From the NCBI GenBank assembly GCA_965230625.1, contig CBDDLL010000002.1, positions 496,001-560,000 on the forward strand: a stretch of DNA of 64,000 bases. Direction: 5' to 3'. The first letter of the stretch is position 1, and every line of letters begins with the position of its first letter. This document shows positions 1-8,796 of this stretch, one piece after another. The translations under genes were made by a program, and so were the position numbers. Source of the DNA: Saccharicrinis sp965230625. Lineage in GTDB: Bacteria; Bacteroidota; Bacteroidia; Bacteroidales; Marinilabiliaceae. A model generated the notes under the pieces. It saw only the letters and a program-made list of their open reading frames with translations, had not been told where the DNA came from and did not search any database.

Positions 1-1008
1 TTCTGCATTAGAATGATTTTCGATGAATGCTTTTTTTATATCTTCAGAGCCTGGATAATAGGTTCCTGCTGCGGGAGTATTTTCAATAATTGACTTTTTT
101 AATGCATCTAAAAATTCTCTACGTTGCGACCAATTTTTTGAGGTAACTATAGTTTGTGGTCTACCACATACTGCACCTCCATTTAGCTTAGCAGCAGTAA
201 TTATCTGATTGGCTTGATGCTCTATTTCTTTTTTAGTCCATACTTTATCTCCTGGTACAACTATTAACGGATTATTACCTCCGCACTCCGAAACTAACGG
301 TACACTTGCAGCAGCATCTATGGCTTTAGCAACACTGGTTGAACCTGTGAAATATATTTTGGAAAGTCCTTCTAACTTTGGTAATGCTCGCCCTTGGTCT
401 GCTGCACAAAATGCAATGACTTTAGCATCTATTAAAGGTTTAAATACTTTTTCCCAAACTTTGTCTGTTTCTTCGTTTAAGCGGTGTGGTTTATGAATAA
501 CTGCACAATTTTCCAGAAACATGGCTTTCACCATTTCTAATGAAGAACTGTAATTACCTGCTCCAGATACTGCAATTACCCCCGCTGGTTTATCCATTGG
601 ATTTATTTGCTTTGGTTCACCTTTTACTCGTAAGTGAAACTTCTGAGAACCACTCAACATTTTATCTTTTGCATCTAAAGGCGTAACTTCAATATCGTAT
701 ATTCCTTCATTTACATTTGTTATGCTTTCTGGTTCAAGCATCTTACCTTTTAATATGGATTCATAGAGGTGAATACAAGCCGAAAGGGTATTAGCTATTG
801 GTACAGCTGTTGCAATCATGGACTCCGGATTCCTAAAGATTTCTTCACCCATCAGGTCATTCTTCATTTTAGTGTCCTCTGTTGCTAAGTCCTCTACATA
901 CTTTTTTAGATTGCTTCTTACTTCTTCTAAAAGGTGTAACCTTTCATGAGGAGGTGTTTTAGACCACTTTATTGGGTCTAACTGATTATAAGCTTCTTGT
1001 GCTGTCAT
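1..1008 (-). CDS. Aldehyde dehydrogenase superfamily protein (C-terminus beyond window)
   Basis: The first 336 residues are visible; the gene runs off the left edge. ALDH-superfamily enzymes oxidise aldehydes with NAD(P)+ in the cytoplasm. Visible ALDH landmarks are a cofactor-site lysine at about 173 (HKPHR), an FTGST turn at 220-224, a candidate general base Glu241 in SECGGNNP, and a candidate nucleophile Cys281 in GGAVCGRPQ. The Glu and Cys motifs are diverged from the usual ELGGK and GQxC, so the substrate is open. The start ATG follows a 252-bp gap with a terminator and an AraC-type operator, so it probably has its own promoter. The upstream dehydrogenase and regulator share that operator, suggesting joint aldehyde/alcohol metabolism. 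Confidence 0.8.
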   Translation of the reverse strand, partial: MTAQEAYNQLDPIKWSKTPPHERLHLLEEVRSNLKKYVEDLATEDTKMKNDLMGEEIFRNPESMIATAVPIANTLSACIHLYESILKGKMLEPESITNVNEGIYDIEVTPLDAKDKMLSGSQKFHLRVKGEPKQINPMDKPAGVIAVSGAGNYSSSLEMVKAMFLENCAVIHKPHRLNEETDKVWEKVFKPLIDAKVIAFCAADQGRALPKLEGLSKIYFTGSTSVAKAIDAAASVPLVSECGGNNPLIVVPGDKVWTKKEIEHQANQIITAAKLNGGAVCGRPQTIVTSKNWSQRREFLDALKKSIIENTPAAGTYYPGSEDIKKAFIENHSNAE

Positions 1009-1080
1009 AATACATACTTTTGAGTTTTCCTTATAGTTATTAGTTATATTTCAAATTTCACTAATTTTAATAATGATGGT

Positions 1081-1113
1081 AAACACAAATCACTTGACAC
1101 AAAACACAAATCA
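1081..1113 (-). promoter_or_regulatory. AraC-type operator, 21-bp direct repeat (copy 1)
   Basis: Two half-sites, AAACACAAATCACTT at 1081 and AAACACAAATCA at 1102 (plus strand), lie exactly 21 bp apart. They sit 73-105 bp upstream of the aldehyde dehydrogenase start. The same arrangement occurs before the SDR gene and before the AraC-family gene. Two helical turns between half-sites is the spacing used by AraC-type activators. That the local AraC protein binds here is inference. Confidence 0.65.
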
Positions 1114-1143
1114 TCGATATAAGTTAACAAATTGAATTGTAAT

Positions 1144-1172
1144 AAAAAAGAGGCTTTATAAGCCTCTTTTTT
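1144..1172 (-). terminator. Rho-independent terminator after the SDR gene
   Basis: Stem GAGGCTT / AAGCCTC with a 3-base loop, flanked by A6 and T6, so it can work in both directions. It lies about 90 bp downstream of the SDR stop and upstream of the aldehyde dehydrogenase operator, separating the two transcription units. Confidence 0.8.
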
Positions 1173-1260
1173 ATTACAATTATTGTTTAGATTAAATGAA
1201 GTAAAATCCAGTTCAATCCCATATTACTCTTCCCTTTTGCTTTCTCCTTCAAAAAAATAC

Positions 1261-2130
1261 TTACCTCAAAGTTCTTTGAATCATTCTATCATAAGCTCTA
1301 TCCCCCATTAGTCCTCTATAACCAATAGCCATCTTAGCCATTTTTCCTTTTACGTATCTTGTTTTTGGTTTTCGCTTATTAATAGCCTTGTTGATTACTT
1401 CTGCAATTACAATAGGTTCGGACATTTTGGGTAACTCCCCTTTTAACATTGGATCCATAATATGATTATAAGCAGTATTTTTAGTATAAGGTTCCAATTT
1501 TTGTGCGAACACTTCGTAAAAACCGGTATTAATAATACCTGGTTCGATGATAACTACATTGATCCCAAATTCTGCCACTTCCAAACGCAAACAGTCACTC
1601 CATCCTTCAACAGCATGTTTAGTAGCATGATACCATGCACCTAGCGGAGTATAAATTTTACCTCCCATTGAAGAGATATTGATGATAGTACCTGATTTTT
1701 GCTTTCGCATGTGTGGTAACACAGCTTTAGTTACTCTAGCCATTCCAAACAAATTCACGTCAAACTGAGCGTATGCATCTTCCATTGTAACTTCCTCAAC
1801 CGGTCCGTATTGCCCATACCCTGCATTATTCATAACTACGTCAATGCGTCCTTGTTCTTTAATTACTTTATCAACAGCTGCTTTTACCTCAACATCCTTG
1901 GTTACATCCATTTTAAGAGAATGACCACCTATTTTATCCAAATACTTGTTTTTTTCGTGCTGAATATCTCCTCCATAAACAATATGTCCTTTACTAACTA
2001 ACAGCTCGGCTGTTGCTTTACCAATACCTGATGCTGTACCTGTAATTAAAATCACTTTTTTTTCTGTGGTTTTTGCATTAGCTAATAATGTACCTAGTGC
2101 CACAATCATAATTAACAATAACTTTTTCAT
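1261..2130 (-). CDS. Short-chain dehydrogenase/reductase with apparent signal peptide
   Basis: 289 residues, classical SDR: TGxxxGxG at 30-37, Asp55 after the second strand (suggesting NAD preference), NNAG at 101-104, catalytic Ser154 and YxxxK at Tyr167-Lys171. The odd part is residues 1-20, a Lys-Lys start, hydrophobic stretch and Ala-Asn-Ala end that looks like a signal peptide, followed directly by the Rossmann core. The Rossmann core has no usable later start. SDRs are normally cytoplasmic, so it is either exported, membrane-tethered, or the N-terminus is a mimic. The 21-bp-spaced operator lies 201 bp upstream and a terminator follows the gene. Confidence 0.85.
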   Translation of the reverse strand: MKKLLLIMIVALGTLLANAKTTEKKVILITGTASGIGKATAELLVSKGHIVYGGDIQHEKNKYLDKIGGHSLKMDVTKDVEVKAAVDKVIKEQGRIDVVMNNAGYGQYGPVEEVTMEDAYAQFDVNLFGMARVTKAVLPHMRKQKSGTIINISSMGGKIYTPLGAWYHATKHAVEGWSDCLRLEVAEFGINVVIIEPGIINTGFYEVFAQKLEPYTKNTAYNHIMDPMLKGELPKMSEPIVIAEVINKAINKRKPKTRYVKGKMAKMAIGYRGLMGDRAYDRMIQRTLR

Positions 2131-2330
2131 GCGCTTATAATTTTAGTTTGTTGTATAAAACTTCACAAGAAAATTTAATCATTGACTTCGTCGATTTAAC
2201 GATTAGTTTATTTGAAAAATTGAATAATTAAATTTTTACTTGCTTGTTTCATCGTTCTCCTTATTTAAATTTCACTACTTATCTGTTTTTCAATCACATT
2301 ACAAATATCAATAATATACAATGGAGGTAT

Positions 2331-2364
2331 TAACACAAATCACTTAACCAAAAACACAAATCAC
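2331..2364 (-). promoter_or_regulatory. AraC-type operator, 21-bp direct repeat (copy 2)
   Basis: TAACACAAATCACTT at 2331 and AAACACAAATCAC at 2352 (plus strand), again 21 bp apart, near-identical to the copy at 1081. It lies about 200 bp upstream of the SDR start, so the SDR message may carry a long leader. The rest of the 380-bp gap (2131-2510) shows no gene. Confidence 0.65.
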
Positions 2365-2510
2365 ATTTTAAATCGATACGAGAAGAAAAAAAGATAAATA
2401 TCTTTAATATCACTTAAGATATTTCATTGACATAGACAAAAAAAGGGAAGTACTACACTCCCCTAATTTAACTTTCAACCAAGCTACTAGCCACCTTATA
2501 ATATAATGAT

Positions 2511-3425
2511 TTAACTCAATCTTAATTCTCTGTATTTTTGAGGAGTAACACCTGTTTTATTTTTAAATAAGCGACTAAAGTAATGGGGGTAATTAAATCC
2601 TAGTTTGTAAGCTATTTCCGAAACTGACTCTTCAGTACTTAACAATAGATTTTTAGCTTTACCTACTATAAAGTCGTTAATATGGTCTTTAGCACTTCGC
2701 CCCGTTTCCTTTTTTAACAAATCACTTAAGTAGTTGTGTGATAGATTTACCTTTTCAGCTAAATAATTAAGCGATGGAGGACCAAGTTCTGACAATTGTC
2801 CAGATTGATAATATTCTTTTAAACAGTTCTCAACCTGGGTTACAATATCCTTGTTTTGATTTGTTCTGGTATTAAACTGTCTTTCGTAGAATCTTGAACA
2901 TAAATTCAATAGCAGTTCAAGTGATGATATTATTACTCGTTGGCTATGGTTGTCTATTCGTTGATTATATTCATCAATAATCATATCCACACAATTGCGT
3001 AACGTTTCTTTTTCATAGTCAGATACATGCAAAGCTTCATGTGTATCGTAAGAAAAGAAAGAATAGTTATCAATATTTTCGCCTAACTGAGAAATTCTAA
3101 TTAAATCTGGATGGAAAAACAACATCCAACCTTCTTCTTGATCAAACTCTGTTGCTGATTTTGCCATTAAAACCTGATTGGGACAAGAAAAAGCCAATAC
3201 ACCTTCTTCAAAGTCGTATTTATTTCTACCGTAATGCAAACCACAATCTTTGTTTTTTAAGGCAATATAATATAGATTAGCTACTATTTTAACGTTCACA
3301 AATTCCTCAGTAATCTTCAACTTTGATACATCGATTACACTGATTAATGGATGTTTGGGCTTTTCGTATCCTAACATCTCATGTAACTGACTAATGGATT
3401 TTATTTTTAAAATATCCTCTCCCAT
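2511..3425 (-). CDS. AraC/XylS-family transcriptional regulator
   Basis: 304 residues. The C-terminal ~100 residues (about 205-302) hold the two helix-turn-helix motifs of the AraC family: LAEKVNLSHNYLSDLLKK, then VSEIAYKLGFNYPHYFSRLFK, ending in the usual TPxxYR. The N-terminal ~190 residues resemble the cupin-like sensing half and include an FSCPNQVL stretch; the effector is unknown. It lies upstream of and parallel to the SDR and aldehyde dehydrogenase genes. All three carry the same 21-bp-spaced repeat upstream, so autoregulation and control of both enzymes is the natural inference. Confidence 0.9.
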   Translation of the reverse strand: MGEDILKIKSISQLHEMLGYEKPKHPLISVIDVSKLKITEEFVNVKIVANLYYIALKNKDCGLHYGRNKYDFEEGVLAFSCPNQVLMAKSATEFDQEEGWMLFFHPDLIRISQLGENIDNYSFFSYDTHEALHVSDYEKETLRNCVDMIIDEYNQRIDNHSQRVIISSLELLLNLCSRFYERQFNTRTNQNKDIVTQVENCLKEYYQSGQLSELGPPSLNYLAEKVNLSHNYLSDLLKKETGRSAKDHINDFIVGKAKNLLLSTEESVSEIAYKLGFNYPHYFSRLFKNKTGVTPQKYRELRLS

Positions 3426-3474
3426 AACATTATAAATTTACAATACAAATGTCAGGAAATCATTATAAATAAAG

Positions 3475-3507
3475 TAACACATATCACTTATATAATAACA
3501 CGAAACC
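3475..3507 (-). promoter_or_regulatory. AraC-type operator, 21-bp direct repeat (copy 3)
   Basis: TAACACATATCACTT at 3475 and a weaker TAACACGAAACC at 3496 (plus strand), 21 bp apart, 50-82 bp upstream of the AraC-family start. The second half-site is the most diverged of the six. It supports autoregulation. Confidence 0.6.
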
Positions 3508-3606
3508 TTTAGTATTAAAATAATGAATATCAAATTCCAAAATATCCCACCACACCTAACACCTTAAAATACAGCAGTCTTAACAATTAAATCTCTAAAA
3601 AAATAA

Positions 3607-3711
3607 TTACTCAATTACTTTACTACGCTTCTCTTTATTCAATATTACAAACACCGCCAACCCAATAAATACAAGTACATTCTGCACGTCACATAAATTC
3701 AGTGTTCTTAA
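3607..3711 (-). pseudogene. Possible C-terminal remnant of a membrane protein
   Basis: A 34-codon open frame between stops, lacking an obvious start. It encodes one hydrophobic helix (VLVFIGLAVFVIL), then a basic tail (NKEKRSKVIE) and stop, as at the end of many transporters. It lies in the otherwise gene-free 3426-3848 gap. This is inference from composition only; no family can be named. Confidence 0.25.
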
Positions 3712-3848
3712 TTAGAATGAAACTCTCGCGAATATTAAACACAAAAACACATAGTATTTAATCACCTGCACCAGTTATTGTGTTTGATTTTGCTTATATA
3801 ATGGCTACTATTTTTATATTTTTTTGTATTCTAACCGTTATCAATATT

Positions 3849-4523
3849 TTAATATTCTACTTCTAAATCCAAACTTTTAGCAGACTCAATGCATAATTTC
3901 ATATCATTTGCTCCTATATGAGCATTATATATTTTTCTTTCTTCGTTAAGTTGCTTTATAGTCTCATACATTTCTTTGTAATCTGCATTTGCAACTTTTT
4001 CAGTAGTATCATATCCTGCCTCTAATAATACATAAGCAAATGTATGATTTACCCATCTTATCCTCGAAAGGTCAGTTAACTTTGTAAGTTGCATTATGTC
4101 CTTTTCACTTATTCCTGTTTTCTTTGAAAGGTCATTCCTATTTTCTTGGGTTAATACTTCTTCATATAGTTTAAAAGTATTTTTTAGCCCCAAATTCTCT
4201 AGTTTATGAATAATATCTTCATCAATACATGCAAAATCTTTTATTCTATTGGGCTTTTGGAGATAGCCATTTATTTCCGCTCTAAGTACTTCTAAAAATC
4301 TTTCTGGTATATCAAATTGTTTTGAAAGCTCTGGAAGCTTTTTTTTGTCCTTTAAGGTTTTTTGCAATACATCAAGATCCTGAATATTATGGTCTATTAT
4401 TTTATCAAGATGATCATCTGTATTATCTTTTAAAATCATTCTACTTGGTATCAAATCGGCAGATTTCAAAACCTCTTTATACTTGTCAATGCTTATACTT
4501 GTTAAATCAATATAATACCCCAT
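3849..4523 (-). CDS. DUF4332-like helix-hairpin-helix protein
   Basis: 224 residues, soluble, no signal peptide. It is rich in short helices resembling tandem helix-hairpin-helix modules. The C-terminal half (about 150-218: RIRWVNHTFAYVLLEAGYDTTEKVAN... then a basic-acidic helix) resembles DUF4332, a family related to DNA-binding HhH repeats. The function of DUF4332 proteins is unknown, and no catalytic residues are apparent. It appears to be its own unit, with over 100 bp on both sides. Confidence 0.6.
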   Translation of the reverse strand: MGYYIDLTSISIDKYKEVLKSADLIPSRMILKDNTDDHLDKIIDHNIQDLDVLQKTLKDKKKLPELSKQFDIPERFLEVLRAEINGYLQKPNRIKDFACIDEDIIHKLENLGLKNTFKLYEEVLTQENRNDLSKKTGISEKDIMQLTKLTDLSRIRWVNHTFAYVLLEAGYDTTEKVANADYKEMYETIKQLNEERKIYNAHIGANDMKLCIESAKSLDLEVEY

Positions 4524-4640
4524 TTTATTATTCTTTTAAGTTATTATTTGTTTTCTGCATAATGCACAACATTTTATAAATACTTAATCATGAAAGATTT
4601 ATATGATTATTATTTTCTAGCATTTGAATATGATGCCTCC

Positions 4641-5201
4641 TCAGTTACTTTTTGTTGCATATTCTTCTTTATATTTCTCTAATGTCAACTCCCAACGATT
4701 TACCTCCTGCTCAAAATTTATAGATCCTGGAATTGTTCTATATTTTTTAACAAATTCAAAACCAACCTTATTTAAAGTTTTATTTGGTGCAGCATTTAAT
4801 GAGTAGGGTTCACATATTAACTTATCAATCTTTAGGTTTTCGAAGTAAAAAGGAAGTGATTTTTTAACCAATTCGGTTCCTATTCCTTTCTTTCTTTCAT
4901 TGGTCTCCCATATGTGAAGATGCATATTTGCTTGTTTACCAAACTCTATTGGATTTACATTAGAATATCCAATTGGTTGACCTTTAAACTCCCAAATTAG
5001 TGCATATGATCTTTTTTGAGTTATAGGTGTTTTTACTTGCTCTGTAATCATCTGGGTTAATCCACTTCTAGTGGGTAATTTATTTAAATCAACCCCCATG
5101 CTTTCCAAGAAGTCAGGTTCAGAATTAAACCAATAGTCTGTTATTAAATCAACATCTTTTAATTTAATCTCTCGTACAGTTATATCAAGTTCTTTCTCCA
5201 T
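4641..5201 (-). CDS. GNAT-family N-acetyltransferase
   Basis: 186 residues with a GNAT fold of the RimJ/Acetyltransf_3 kind. It has an N-terminal region, a central strand with MHLHIWETNERKKGIGTELV (the acetyl-CoA pyrophosphate loop is the R-K-K-G-I-G-T segment at about 105-111), and the C-terminal SLNAAPNKTLNKVGFEFV motif typical of family members where the old lineage-and-rank helix pairs with a neighbouring residue. The acceptor is unknown. It is one of five GNAT genes in the first 23 kb of this window. Confidence 0.8.
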   Translation of the reverse strand: MEKELDITVREIKLKDVDLITDYWFNSEPDFLESMGVDLNKLPTRSGLTQMITEQVKTPITQKRSYALIWEFKGQPIGYSNVNPIEFGKQANMHLHIWETNERKKGIGTELVKKSLPFYFENLKIDKLICEPYSLNAAPNKTLNKVGFEFVKKYRTIPGSINFEQEVNRWELTLEKYKEEYATKSN

Positions 5202-5266
5202 TTAGTTTTTGTTAATTGTGATTACAATTGAGCTTTTAAGGAAATATATATCAATCAGACAGAAAG

Positions 5267-5899
5267 TTAACTTAATTTTTCTATTTGCTTTAATATTTTG
5301 TTTAATCTTTTTATTTGAGATTCTTTATCACATTCACTAATTCTTTGCTCAATTATATTTTGATAAATTTCCTTATTTTTCTCTTTAATTGATACAACAG
5401 ATTTCTCCATGTACTGTGGTAATTGTTTTATTGGACATTTCCATAATAACTCTATTAAAACAGGATCTACTTTATCTGTATATTCGCCATACTTGTTTAG
5501 TTTAGCTAATATTCCTACTCCGCAGTCTACTGTAATAACAGAACCTCCTTCAATTGTTTTTTGTATCAAGTTAAATTCTGAAAATATTTCTTTATGTTTT
5601 GAATCAGTAATCATCATTATTGCAACCATTCCTCCCCAAACAAGTCTATTATTTTTACTTGTTAATAAGTCCAGAAAATCTTTATAATAATCTTCAATTA
5701 AATTTGGTTTTATGTATGATGTTTCATAAAGAACCTTTATACAATCCGATTGAATCTTTTTATTCTTGTTTTTTAAGTTTTCAACTAACTCCTTAATTGC
5801 ATTCTTATCCTCCTTTTCTGCAATCACTTTGGCTAGTTCAACCTCAACCTTATTTCCCTTTGCTCCAATTGCTGATGATAATGAATCAATGATTGTCAT
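5267..5899 (-). CDS. HEAT/ARM-like helical-repeat protein, function unknown
   Basis: 210 residues, predicted all-helical and soluble. Repeated amphipathic helix pairs (for example NAIKELVENLKNKNKKIQSD, then LIEDYYKDFLDLLTSKNNRLVWGG) suggest a HEAT- or ARM-type solenoid, usually a protein-binding scaffold. No catalytic motif or signal peptide. Downstream partners are not obvious; the nearest genes are a GNAT and a secreted envelope protein, each over 60 bp away. The HEAT assignment is by pattern only. Confidence 0.5.
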   Translation of the reverse strand: MTIIDSLSSAIGAKGNKVEVELAKVIAEKEDKNAIKELVENLKNKNKKIQSDCIKVLYETSYIKPNLIEDYYKDFLDLLTSKNNRLVWGGMVAIMMITDSKHKEIFSEFNLIQKTIEGGSVITVDCGVGILAKLNKYGEYTDKVDPVLIELLWKCPIKQLPQYMEKSVVSIKEKNKEIYQNIIEQRISECDKESQIKRLNKILKQIEKLS

Positions 5900-6027
5900 A
5901 ATTTTGTTACTTTAATTGAAATATAATGCGTTTAATATATATTATTAATTAATGTAAAATCTTAGAGACTGCTTAAATTTTACATTTGAATTTGTTAAGC
6001 ATTATCCTGGCCATTAACATATCTGGA

Positions 6028-7038
6028 TTAAAAATAAATTCCAAATTTAATTGATGGTTCAACCGAAGTAATTCCATCAAAAAATAAAAATTGTGGTTCC
6101 ACACAAATAAACTTCGAAAGCATCCTTTGTACACCAAACTTCAAAGCTCCATTCGGATAACTTTTAACGAGGTATTGTAACTTAAATGTATAAGCATTAC
6201 TATGCAAAAGATCATTTGAAAAATCGTGTCTATAACCTACTCCTAAAAAATTATATATTCTCCCATCTACATCGTTAAAGCCAAAAACACAATCATAAAT
6301 TAATAAATATGAGTGTTTTTTGATTCCTTTCTTTTCTGAGGAATAGCATAAATCCAACGCAAAGTTACCCTGCCATTCATCAGAAAGAATTTGAATACCC
6401 AATCCTCCATCTAAAGATAATTGTTGGTTGGTGCTATTATTCCTCTCAAATACCTTTTCATACTTGTTGAATTGATCCACAACATAATAATCCTCAATTA
6501 AGCTTTTTATTTCTTGACCTAAATAAGTTTTCATTATAGATTGGATAACATGAATAAACTCATCTGAACAAATAATTTCTAACTGTTTAAGATTATCAAA
6601 TAAAATACTGTATTTATATTCTTCATCTGAAAATACAAAGCAGTGTTCTTGTGTATAATAAAGGTTCTGCTTAAAATCTTTTGAAGAAACAATCCGATTA
6701 GGTATTTCCCTGTTCTTTATCACTAATTCATATGCCCCTCCTTCATTTTTATCATACCCTATTTCTCCTTCAATATAATTTACCTGAAACTGTTTTGCCC
6801 CACTATTTATTATTTCATTTACATTAGTTCTTTCGGTTAATTTTTTAAAATTAACCATGTTGTTCGTGATTAAAAATGTATCAATTTCATGCTTATTAAT
6901 ATTTGTACCCTTAATCTCAACAGCTAGTTTATTTGGGAAAGTAATTTTAATAATATCATTCTTTTTTCCTGCATTAGCAGTAATGGTAAAAAGACATAAT
7001 AATGTCATTACCAATAAAAACAAAGTTTTCTTTTTCAT
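6028..7038 (-). CDS. Secreted protein with possible C-terminal outer-membrane barrel, sigma-operon partner
   Basis: 336 residues with a clear signal peptide (MKKKTLFLLVMTLLCLFTITANA). Residues about 25-200 are a mixed region with no recognised family. From about 205 on, the sequence alternates short polar/hydrophobic strands rich in Tyr, Phe and Gly and ends in KFGIYF, a terminal aromatic as in outer-membrane beta-barrels. It is the third gene after an ECF sigma factor and a membrane-anchored anti-sigma-like protein (54-bp gap), so it may report an envelope signal or be the regulon output. Both functions are inference. Confidence 0.55.
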   Translation of the reverse strand: MKKKTLFLLVMTLLCLFTITANAGKKNDIIKITFPNKLAVEIKGTNINKHEIDTFLITNNMVNFKKLTERTNVNEIINSGAKQFQVNYIEGEIGYDKNEGGAYELVIKNREIPNRIVSSKDFKQNLYYTQEHCFVFSDEEYKYSILFDNLKQLEIICSDEFIHVIQSIMKTYLGQEIKSLIEDYYVVDQFNKYEKVFERNNSTNQQLSLDGGLGIQILSDEWQGNFALDLCYSSEKKGIKKHSYLLIYDCVFGFNDVDGRIYNFLGVGYRHDFSNDLLHSNAYTFKLQYLVKSYPNGALKFGVQRMLSKFICVEPQFLFFDGITSVEPSIKFGIYF

Positions 7039-7092
7039 CTTTAATTAGTTTTAATTTAATATGTATTTACTGTTCTTAATAAGAGGCGAATC

Positions 7093-7770
7093 CTATTCCA
7101 TTTTATTAAATAAGACAAGTTTAAATCTTCCTTTTTTTGAATTGCGCCTTTGAGAATTTACTTTTAATCCGTCATTAATAATTTGATCTGAACTGTGCTC
7201 ATTAATTTCAAAGCCTACTTGACTATTTAGGGCATATGTATTTACATCCTCTACATCTTGATAATTACTCATCTCATTTATCAATAATGTTAAATCCATT
7301 AAACTGTCTTGTAGAATAGAAATTTCTTGATTACCTGTATTAAATAAATCATTCAATTTATTATAGGCTAATTCTAACTCTTCATTCTTCTTCTCTAGCT
7401 TATTAATTTTAAACTTACTGGCTTCAGATTCCACTTCTATCCAAATAGTATCATGGATAAATATTTCTTGAATTTGTAAATTCTTTCCTTCTTTAAGCTC
7501 TTTCACCTCTCTATTCATCGTTTCAGCTTCGCAAATCAATCTTTCATTTCGCTTATCTAACTCTAAGTTTTTCCATGTACTATATCCCCATCCGAAAACA
7601 AATATTGCAAATATTGAAGCTACTGCAATTTTTCTCCATGGTATAAACCTCCTTTTGTTATGCGTTGAAATGGAATCCCAAACTACATCTCTATTAAAAC
7701 CTACATCAGTAGTCTTTTCTTCCCATGAAATTATGGACTCCTTAATCTTCTCTTCAAAGAACCTTTCCAT
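7093..7770 (-). CDS. Membrane-anchored anti-sigma-factor-like protein with periplasmic coiled coil
   Basis: 225 residues. A short cytoplasmic N-terminus (1-46) is followed by one membrane helix (about 48-66, IAVASIFAIFVFGWGYSTW) and a long Lys/Glu/Leu-rich region (about 68-165) that reads as coiled coil. It overlaps the upstream ECF sigma gene by 17 bp, the usual sign of a translationally coupled sigma/anti-sigma pair. It is not FecR and shows no zinc anti-sigma motif, so the anti-sigma role rests on position and topology. The sensed signal may come from the next gene, a secreted protein. Confidence 0.6.
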   Translation of the reverse strand: MERFFEEKIKESIISWEEKTTDVGFNRDVVWDSISTHNKRRFIPWRKIAVASIFAIFVFGWGYSTWKNLELDKRNERLICEAETMNREVKELKEGKNLQIQEIFIHDTIWIEVESEASKFKINKLEKKNEELELAYNKLNDLFNTGNQEISILQDSLMDLTLLINEMSNYQDVEDVNTYALNSQVGFEINEHSSDQIINDGLKVNSQRRNSKKGRFKLVLFNKME

Positions 7771-8317
7771 ATTTAAATTTATTCTCAGTATTAATAATCA
7801 TTTCTTTTAATAGCTTACGAGCTTTACTTAATTGGGACTTTGATGTACCAACAGAAATCCCTAGCTTAAATGCAATCTCCTCGTGCTTATATCCTTCTAT
7901 AACATACAAACTGAAAACAGTTCGATATCCATCGGGCAAATCGAGTAGCATCTTAACAATATCTTCTTCCAACAATTTTTCATCAGCCTCTGGTTCTCCT
8001 TCTTCTATTATTCCTATCTCCTCAATATTTTCTGTGAATAACTTTCTTTTTCGCAAAGCCATCAAGGATTGATTTATTACAACTTTTCGCATCCAAGCCT
8101 TTAAAACAACTTCTTCAGAAATATCTATTTCCTTTATTTTATCAAATATTTTTATAAAACTTTGTGATAATACATCTTGGGCATCTTCACAATTATTCAA
8201 ATATCTAAAACTCACTCTAAAAAGATAATCGCTATACTTTTCATACAATTTATATTGTGCTCTGGCTTTTTGTTTTTTTAAATCTCCAATTAGTTTATTC
8301 ACCTTTTTTTCTATCAA
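7754..8317 (-). CDS. ECF RNA polymerase sigma-70 factor
   Basis: 187 residues. Sigma region 2 is at about 20-90 (YSDYLFRVSFRYLNNCEDAQDVLSQSF), with region 4 at about 120-175 (LPDGYRTVFSLYVIEGYKHEEIAFKLGISVGTSKSQLSKARK), separated by an acidic linker (EEGEPEADEKLLEED). It is the first gene of a three-gene unit: sigma, membrane anti-sigma-like protein (17-bp overlap), secreted/barrel protein. It differs from the two sigma-FecR sets in this window, having no FecR or TonB receptor partner. Confidence 0.9.
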   Translation of the reverse strand: MIEKKVNKLIGDLKKQKARAQYKLYEKYSDYLFRVSFRYLNNCEDAQDVLSQSFIKIFDKIKEIDISEEVVLKAWMRKVVINQSLMALRKRKLFTENIEEIGIIEEGEPEADEKLLEEDIVKMLLDLPDGYRTVFSLYVIEGYKHEEIAFKLGISVGTSKSQLSKARKLLKEMIINTENKFKYGKVL

Positions 8318-8590
8318 AATATTTGAGCTTTTACCTTTATAAATGCATTTTTAAGCAAAAGCGTTGCCTCGAAACAATTTTATATAATAAATTTTAAAGC
8401 AAACTTTAAATTTTGCGCAGACAAATATCAGTTTTAAAGCGTAGTTTTTACATATAATTGGGAATCAAGACTGCGCATTTTATCTAACACACAATCCTAC
8501 TGAATATTACATGCGAAGAAAAGTTGATTTTTTGTATCCTTGTAAAACGAGATGTAAACAAATATCATTAGCCTATCCCACTCTTAGGTA

Positions 8591-8741
8591 GTCTTCACAA
8601 GAAAACGACAAGTACTGCATTATACTTACCAGAAAACACTCATTTACAAATATTAAACTGCGTTTCCTCTGGCTTAGCAAGCCTTTTCTTTGTCACCTTC
8701 TTATCCAATACATTAAATTATATAGGTTTTCTTGCGGATAC
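8591..8741. repeat. ~151-bp MITE-like element with inverted ends (copy 1)
   Basis: Begins GTCTTCACAAGAAAAC and ends with its inverted form (GTTTTCTTGCGGATAC), 12-13 of 16 positions pairing. It contains an internal GGCTTaGCAAGCC hairpin. A second copy of the same length and orientation is at 45064-45215, with strong identity through the body (for example TTATACTT.CCAGAAAA). No coding capacity. Two copies of fixed length with inverted ends suggest a non-autonomous mobile element. Confidence 0.6.
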
Positions 8742-8796
8742 TAGGTATCTGACATTAATGATTTAAGAATACTTATGCTACTTTATTAGTGAACTA

